From Oscillospiraceae bacterium (GTDB lineage Bacteria > Bacillota > Clostridia > Oscillospirales > Oscillospiraceae), in assembly GCA_016293265.1 (NCBI GenBank), contig JAEDEN010000061.1, forward strand, positions 1 through 9,871: 9,871 bases of DNA, read 5' to 3'. Shown here in pieces: positions 6,617 to 9,871 of the stretch. The notes beneath the pieces were generated by a model that saw only the letters and a list, made by a program, of their open reading frames with translations, did not search any database and was not told where the DNA came from. Both the position numbers and the translations under genes were made by a program. Numbering within the stretch: the first letter of the stretch is position 1; each line of letters opens with the position of its first letter.

Positions 6617-7280
6617 TTGCTAAGCCGGCGGCAGCAGAAAAAGTAAATCTTACGGCTTAGGTACGGGTTGGATTTCCCCACAGCGCACCTCTCGTTGCCG
6701 ATGGAGGCGGTTCCCCCTTCGGCGCTGCGGCACGGCGTCGCCAGCCGCACTACCCGATTGCCACTTAGTCCGCACTGCAATCCTTTTTCTGTCCTACTTC
6801 CCTTCGACAGCCTAGGTGTTTTCCACCACAGTCTATCCGCTTCTTTAGCCTCTTTTGCAGACCGGGTTTCAAAGGGCGATCGCAGTCAGTTGCTCCGGCC
6901 AGAGCGAAATAGCCGCGTTGTTCCCTCATCCACCCGCCCCACTCAAGGCAGGCTACGTCTGCACACAGCGTTACGGCACCTGGCCGATGCACCGCATTGC
7001 AGGTTCACAATCTGCTTCGTACGCGGCTCGGAAATACCACAACGGGAGTACGTCCGCGCACAAGAACAGGTCTCCACAGAAACAGGGTCGGGATAACCAT
7101 GCCATTGGAAAGCGCCCTGAGTCCGCAAGCGCGTGGAAACGCGCTTCCCCCCAGCACCCACCCAAAACTGGGCGTTTCAAGCAGGCACCACGGGTTTCAT
7201 CGATGTGCCCTTCAGAGGATTTTTAGGCCCTCCTTAGGAAACGGCAGATCTGACTAGAATACTGCGCCGCCGCTTAGCGT
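6617..7280 (-). ncRNA. ole: OLE RNA (Ornate, Large, Extremophilic)
   Basis: About 660 nt with no credible gene, in the diagnostic slot between ispA and oapA-dxs. OLE RNAs are around 600 nt and form a membrane-bound RNP with OapA and accessory proteins OapB and OapC. Its ends pair over a long distance: the minus-strand 5' segment 7278-7262 (GCUAAGC, GGCGGC, GCAG) matches the 3' segment 6637-6619 as a 17-bp helix broken only by two single-base bulges. Local hairpins visible in the RNA are at 7127-7146 (7-bp stem, 6-nt loop), 7184-7209, 7161-7172, 6815-6827 (GGUG-GAAAA-CACC), 6756-6782 (GAUUGC/GCAAUC) and 6726-6749. A promoter ends seven bases before the predicted 5' end. The 5' end is inferred from promoter and helix; the 3' end is placed just past the terminal helix, and true processing may differ by tens of bases. 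Identification is from context, size and structure; I could not run a covariance search. Confidence 0.92.
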
Positions 7281-7285
7281 GTTTC

Positions 7286-7314
7286 AGTATAACACGGTTT
7301 CGATAAATATACAA
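7286..7314 (-). promoter_or_regulatory. Promoter for the OLE RNA and downstream genes
   Basis: On the minus strand, TTGTAT (7314-7309) and TATACT (7291-7286) are separated by exactly 17 bp, and TG sits one base upstream of the -10 as an extended -10 element. This is a good vegetative sigma-A-type promoter despite a partial -35. It predicts a transcript starting near 7278-7280, exactly where the OLE terminal helix begins. It lies in an AT-rich patch that stands out from the GC-rich surroundings. It should drive OLE RNA and, without a sense-strand terminator, possibly oapA-dxs onward. Confidence 0.75.
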
Positions 7315-7330
7315 TATACACCGTATATAC
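7307..7330. repeat. Three ATATAC direct repeats at the OLE promoter
   Basis: ATATAC occurs at 7307-7312, 7314-7319 and 7325-7330 (GTATAT on the transcribed strand). Offsets are 7 and 11 bases, the latter about one helical turn. The outer copy is part of an 8-bp palindrome, GTATATAC, at 7323-7330. The set overlaps and extends upstream of the -35, where a regulator could bind. It may instead simply be an AT-rich UP-like element. Confidence 0.4.
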
Positions 7331-7364
7331 AAACTGTGAATTTTTTCGGGTATTTTTGACGGAT

Positions 7365-7390
7365 AAAACGGGCGCTCCCCCAAAAGGGAG
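7365..7390 (-). terminator. Possible weak terminator after ispA
   Basis: Twenty bases after the ispA stop, CTCCC (minus strand 7390-7386) can pair with GGGAG (7379-7375) around a short U/G-rich loop. This is followed after CGCCCG by UUUUAUCC. The stem is short and the U-tract is displaced, so termination would be weak at best. Together with the promoter just downstream it suggests that ispA and OLE transcription are at least partly separated. The rest of the 129-base ispA-OLE gap holds the promoter and its AT-rich repeats. Confidence 0.3.
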
Positions 7391-7409
7391 ATCGTCCTTG
7401 AAAGGGATC

Positions 7410-8288
7410 TCACTGATTCCGGTGGGCAAGGCTGCGGGCAAGCTCTGTCAAAAAGCCGTCGGCATCATAGGGGGCAACGGCGGCCACCGCCTTTTCCGTG
7501 CAGGCGGAGACCAGGGCGTCACAGCCCTCCAGGCCCAGAAGGTCCACATACGTCACCTTCCCCTCCTCCTTGTCGGAGCCGATGGGCTTGCCGAAGGTGG
7601 CCTCATCGCCGCATACATCCAGCATATCGTCCCGGACCTGGAAGGCAAGGCCCAACTGCATGGCATACTCCCTTGCCGCGGCGCGCAGCGCCCCGCTGCC
7701 CCCCGCCGCCGCCACGCCCAGCATACAGGCCCCGGCGATCATGGCCCCGGTCTTCAGTGCGTGGACCTCTCCCAGCTCCCCTTCCGTCCCGGGGGCGTGG
7801 AGGGTGTCCAGCACCTGCCCCGCCAGCATTCCATCCGCCCCGGAGGCCTGGGCCAGCAGGAGGGCGCAGTCCGCCCTTTGCTCCGCCGCAAGGCCGGGGG
7901 CTGTCAGGATGAGGCGGTAGGCCTCCGGCTGCAGGGCATCTCCCGCCAGCACCGCCAGCGTCTCGCCGTAGACCTTGTGGTTGGTGGGCTTTCCCCGGCG
8001 GAGGTCGTCGTCATCCATGCAGGGCAGATCGTCATGGATCAGGGAGTAGGTGTGGACCAGCTCCAGGGCGCAGCCCACCGGCAGCGCCTTTTCCCACTCC
8101 ATCCCGGCGATGCGTGCAAACTCCAGCGTCAGCACCGGGCGGATGCGCTTGCCCCCCGCCAGGAGGCTGTAGCGCATGGCCTCATAAAGGTCCGCCCAAT
8201 CCGTCCTTTCGGTAAACAATGTGTCCAGATATGCTTCGATCCTTGCCCGGTACGTCTCATACCGGCTGTGAAAGGCCGCTTTTTCCAT
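7410..8288 (-). CDS. ispA: Polyprenyl (farnesyl/geranyl) diphosphate synthase
   Basis: A 292-residue short-chain trans-prenyltransferase that condenses isopentenyl diphosphate with allylic diphosphates, most likely to C15 farnesyl diphosphate, feeding quinone, undecaprenol and other isoprenoid synthesis. The all-alpha fold shows GGKRIRP at 45-51 and the first aspartate-rich motif DDLPCMDDDD at 86-95, with the two-residue insertion typical of bacterial type II FPP synthases. The second motif FQVRDDMLD is at 216-224, followed by GSDKEEGKVTYV at 237-248. Length is normal. ATG overlaps the xseB stop by one base (TAATG), and AGGAGG lies about ten bases upstream, so translation is likely coupled. 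Exact product chain length cannot be fixed from sequence. It is the last gene before the OLE RNA, as in other OLE loci. Confidence 0.95.
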   Translation of the reverse strand: MEKAAFHSRYETYRARIEAYLDTLFTERTDWADLYEAMRYSLLAGGKRIRPVLTLEFARIAGMEWEKALPVGCALELVHTYSLIHDDLPCMDDDDLRRGKPTNHKVYGETLAVLAGDALQPEAYRLILTAPGLAAEQRADCALLLAQASGADGMLAGQVLDTLHAPGTEGELGEVHALKTGAMIAGACMLGVAAAGGSGALRAAAREYAMQLGLAFQVRDDMLDVCGDEATFGKPIGSDKEEGKVTYVDLLGLEGCDALVSACTEKAVAAVAPYDADGFLTELARSLAHRNQ

Positions 8289-8527
8289 TATCCTTCCTCC
8301 TCTGTGCCGAAGGGCAGCTCCACCGGGGCCCCGTCCCCGCCCTTCATGAGTCTGACCACCTTCTGCTCCGCCTGATCCAGCTGCCTGGAGCAGGAAGCGA
8401 TGAGCTTCGTCCCCTCTTCAAACAGCGCCAGGGAATCGGAAAGCTGCACGTCGCCCCGTTCCAGCGCCGCAACGATCTCCTCCAGACGGGAGATCTGTTG
8501 TTCAAATGTCAGTTTCTTGCCGCTCAT
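8288..8527 (-). CDS. xseB: Exodeoxyribonuclease VII small subunit
   Basis: A 79-residue helical protein, the small subunit of exonuclease VII, which degrades single-stranded DNA from both ends in complex with XseA. The family pattern is clear: LTFEQQISRLEEIVAALERG followed by LSDSLALFEEGTKL and CSRQLDQAEQKV, forming two helices. Two earlier in-frame ATGs exist (8540-8542 and 8531-8533). The ATG at 8525-8527 is chosen because GGGAGGA stands exactly six bases before it, whereas the others have no suitable site. That leaves two bases between the xseA stop and this start. The acidic C-terminal tail (FGTEEEG) is not conserved in the family. Confidence 0.93.
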   Translation of the reverse strand: MSGKKLTFEQQISRLEEIVAALERGDVQLSDSLALFEEGTKLIASCSRQLDQAEQKVVRLMKGGDGAPVELPFGTEEEG

Positions 8528-8529
8528 GT

Positions 8530-9735
8530 TCATTCCTCCCATCGTTCATCCACGGTGCAGCGCAGGGTTCCCTCTCCCAGCCGAACGCGGATGCGGTCCC
8601 CCGGCTCCACGTCCCGGGCGGACTTCAAAATATTGCCCCTGCCATCCTGGGCCATGGCATAGCCCCGGCCCAGCACCTTCAGGGGGCTCATGGCGTCCAG
8701 GGAGGCGGCCAGGGCGGTGAACCGCTCCCGCTTTCCCCCGATCCGGGCAGCGGAAAGGTCCCCCAGGCGCTGCTGGAGGTGGACCAGCTCCATCCGCTTG
8801 TCCTGCACATAGGCCATCTGGTCCTTTATCACCCGCTTGGAAGCCAGGGTATCCAGATGCTTTCGCAGCGTCTCCAGCCGGGCTGCTTCGCTCTGCTCCA
8901 TCCGCTCTCCCGCTCCACGCAAAAAGCGCAGCAGCTCCACCTTGTCCGGCACGGCGATCTCCGCCGCGTTGGAGGGCGTGGAAGCCCGGGCGTCCGCCAC
9001 AAAGTCGGCGATGGTCACGTCCGGCTCATGGCCCACGGCAGAGATGACGGGAAGGCGGGAATCATAAATGGCCCTTGCCACCCGCTCGTCATTGAAGGCC
9101 CAGAGGTCCTCCATGGAGCCGCCGCCCCGGCCGGTGATGATGAGGTCCCCCACACCGTAGCGGTTGGCATACCGGATGGCCCCGGCGATCTCCGGCGGGG
9201 CTTCCGCCCCCTGCACCCGCACCGGCAGCAGGACCACTTTTGCGATGGGATAGCGCCGCCGCAGGATACGGATCATGTCGTGGACCGCCGCCCCGGCTGA
9301 GGAGGTCACAATGGCGATGCGTTCCGGATAGGGGGGCAGCGGCTTTTTGTGGGCCGGGTCGAACAGGCCCTCGGCATAGAGCCTGGCCTTGAGCTGCTCG
9401 AAGGCCACCGCCAGGTCCCCCACCCCCTCCGGGGTCAGGGCGGCGCAGTAGAGCTGGTAGGCGCCGTCCCTGGGGAACACGGTGATGCGGCCGGAGGCCA
9501 CCACCTTCATGCCGTTTTCCGGCCGGAAGCGAAGGCGCATGGCCTGCCCCTTGAACATGACGCAGCGAAGGGCCCCCTCCCCGTCCTTCAGGGTGAAGTA
9601 GTGGTGCCCGGAGGGGTACATTTTATAGTTGGAAAGCTCGCCCCGGACGGCCACGTTTTGCAGCATGGGCTCTCCGTCCAGCAGGAGCTTGACCAGGTTG
9701 TTGACCTCGGCTACGCCGAAGATGTGCTGTTCCAT
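8530..9735 (-). CDS. xseA: Exodeoxyribonuclease VII large subunit
   Basis: A 401-residue catalytic subunit of exonuclease VII, involved in mismatch repair and single-strand DNA turnover. An N-terminal OB-fold (about 1-100, with the RGELSNYK-PSGHHYFTLKD block at 31-51) precedes the nuclease domain. That domain contains IAIVTSSAGAAVHDM (140-154), GRGGGSMEDLWAFNDE (202-217) and SAVGHEPDVTIADFVADARASTPS (232-255), all hallmark XseA blocks. A heptad-rich helical region follows from about 263, then a small C-terminal beta segment starting near GYAMAQDGRG. Length is at the short end of the normal range. The ATG has CGGGAG about nine bases upstream. It follows nusB by 58 bases, across a hairpin terminator. 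Confidence 0.97.
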   Translation of the reverse strand: MEQHIFGVAEVNNLVKLLLDGEPMLQNVAVRGELSNYKMYPSGHHYFTLKDGEGALRCVMFKGQAMRLRFRPENGMKVVASGRITVFPRDGAYQLYCAALTPEGVGDLAVAFEQLKARLYAEGLFDPAHKKPLPPYPERIAIVTSSAGAAVHDMIRILRRRYPIAKVVLLPVRVQGAEAPPEIAGAIRYANRYGVGDLIITGRGGGSMEDLWAFNDERVARAIYDSRLPVISAVGHEPDVTIADFVADARASTPSNAAEIAVPDKVELLRFLRGAGERMEQSEAARLETLRKHLDTLASKRVIKDQMAYVQDKRMELVHLQQRLGDLSAARIGGKRERFTALAASLDAMSPLKVLGRGYAMAQDGRGNILKSARDVEPGDRIRVRLGEGTLRCTVDERWEE

Positions 9736-9755
9736 ATTCTTTTTCTCCCGCTTTG

Positions 9756-9784
9756 AACAAAAGAGCCGGAAGACTCCGGCTCTT
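9756..9784 (-). terminator. Intrinsic terminator or attenuator between nusB and xseA
   Basis: A perfect 10-bp stem (AAGAGCCGGA at 9761-9770 with TCCGGCTCTT at 9775-9784) closes a 4-nt AGAC loop. In the minus-strand transcript it is followed by UU-G-UU, extending the two U's that end the 3' arm. It begins ten bases after the nusB stop. Only about 20 bases remain before the xseA start, too few for a separate promoter, so xseA must depend on read-through. The hairpin may be leaky, antiterminated or an mRNA stability element. Confidence 0.65.
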
Positions 9785-9793
9785 GTGTGATCC

Positions 9794-9871
9794 TTATTCG
9801 GAAACCTCCTGGCGCACGAAGCTGCCCAGGATGCCGTTGATGAACTTCACCGTCTCCGGCGTCTCGTACTT
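9794..9871 (-). CDS. nusB: Transcription antitermination factor NusB, C-terminal end (partial)
   Basis: The last 25 codons and TAA stop of a gene entering from the right edge. The peptide contains KYETPETVKFINGILGSFVR, matching the C-terminal helix of NusB ('A-KYS-D-S-KFINGVLGKI'). NusB joins NusE/S10 at boxA RNA to promote antitermination of rRNA operons. nusB immediately upstream of xseA/xseB is a common Firmicute order, which supports the call. Only the tail is visible, so completeness cannot be judged. Confidence 0.88.
   Translation of the reverse strand, partial: KYETPETVKFINGILGSFVRQEVSE

Noticed and set aside
3796..6660. A 954-codon open frame on the plus strand, antisense to tlyA, dxs and oapA
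   Set aside because: It mirrors strongly conserved genes in a GC-rich region where antisense frames stay open by codon bias. Its protein is low-complexity, matches no family and lacks a sensible start context.
6668..7257. Several short open frames (60-142 codons) on both strands inside the OLE region
   Set aside because: They overlap each other in conflicting frames, have no ribosome-binding sites or recognisable protein motifs, and the region is explained by a structured RNA with paired ends and its own promoter.
6619..7278. Reading the long inverted repeat at 6619-6637 and 7262-7278 as the ends of a mobile element
   Set aside because: There is no transposase, no flanking target duplication was seen, and the repeat fits the terminal helix of a structured RNA with a promoter immediately outside it.
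8528..8542. Upstream in-frame ATG starts for xseB
   Set aside because: They overlap the xseA end without usable ribosome-binding sites; GGGAGGA is correctly spaced only for the ATG at 8525-8527.

Overview
This window looks like a core chromosomal segment from a GC-rich member of the Clostridia, probably an Oscillospiraceae-type Firmicute. The evidence is Firmicute gene order, strong GGAGG-type ribosome-binding sites, several TTG starts and G/C-rich third codon positions. No phage, plasmid, insertion-sequence or CRISPR signature is visible. Naming a genus would be guesswork.

Apart from the last 19 codons of a plus-strand glutamate dehydrogenase gene at the left edge, everything lies on the minus strand. 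In transcription order (right to left) it reads: nusB (C-terminal end only) - xseA - xseB - ispA - a 660-nt non-coding RNA - oapA - dxs - tlyA - nadK - argR - recN. Most coding genes overlap or nearly touch (xseA/xseB 2-nt gap; xseB/ispA 1-nt overlap; dxs/tlyA 11 nt; tlyA/nadK 4 nt; nadK/argR 11 nt), so this is a tightly packed operon. It converges on gdhA at a pair of strong hairpin terminators (83-114 and 141-170).

The centrepiece is 6617-7280, which contains no credible gene. I read it as an OLE RNA (Ornate, Large, Extremophilic), one of the largest highly structured bacterial non-coding RNAs. It lies between ispA and a four-helix membrane protein that I identify as its partner OapA, in the gene neighbourhood known for OLE (isoprenoid genes ispA and dxs, with xseA/xseB upstream and tlyA, argR and recN downstream). 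Its two ends form a long terminal helix (7262-7278 with 6619-6637), several local hairpins are visible, and a good promoter with an extended -10 (7286-7314) sits just upstream. The system is described, but it is rare and its function is only partly understood.

The genes cover several jobs: isoprenoid precursor and chain synthesis (Dxs, IspA), DNA repair (exonuclease VII XseAB, RecN), rRNA methylation (TlyA), NADP supply (NadK), arginine-responsive regulation (ArgR), transcription antitermination (NusB) and the OLE-OapA ribonucleoprotein. Regulatory details worth noting are a hairpin that covers the dxs ribosome-binding site, a terminator-like hairpin between nusB and xseA, an antisense-oriented terminator hairpin between the OLE RNA and oapA, and three ATATAC repeats at the OLE promoter.
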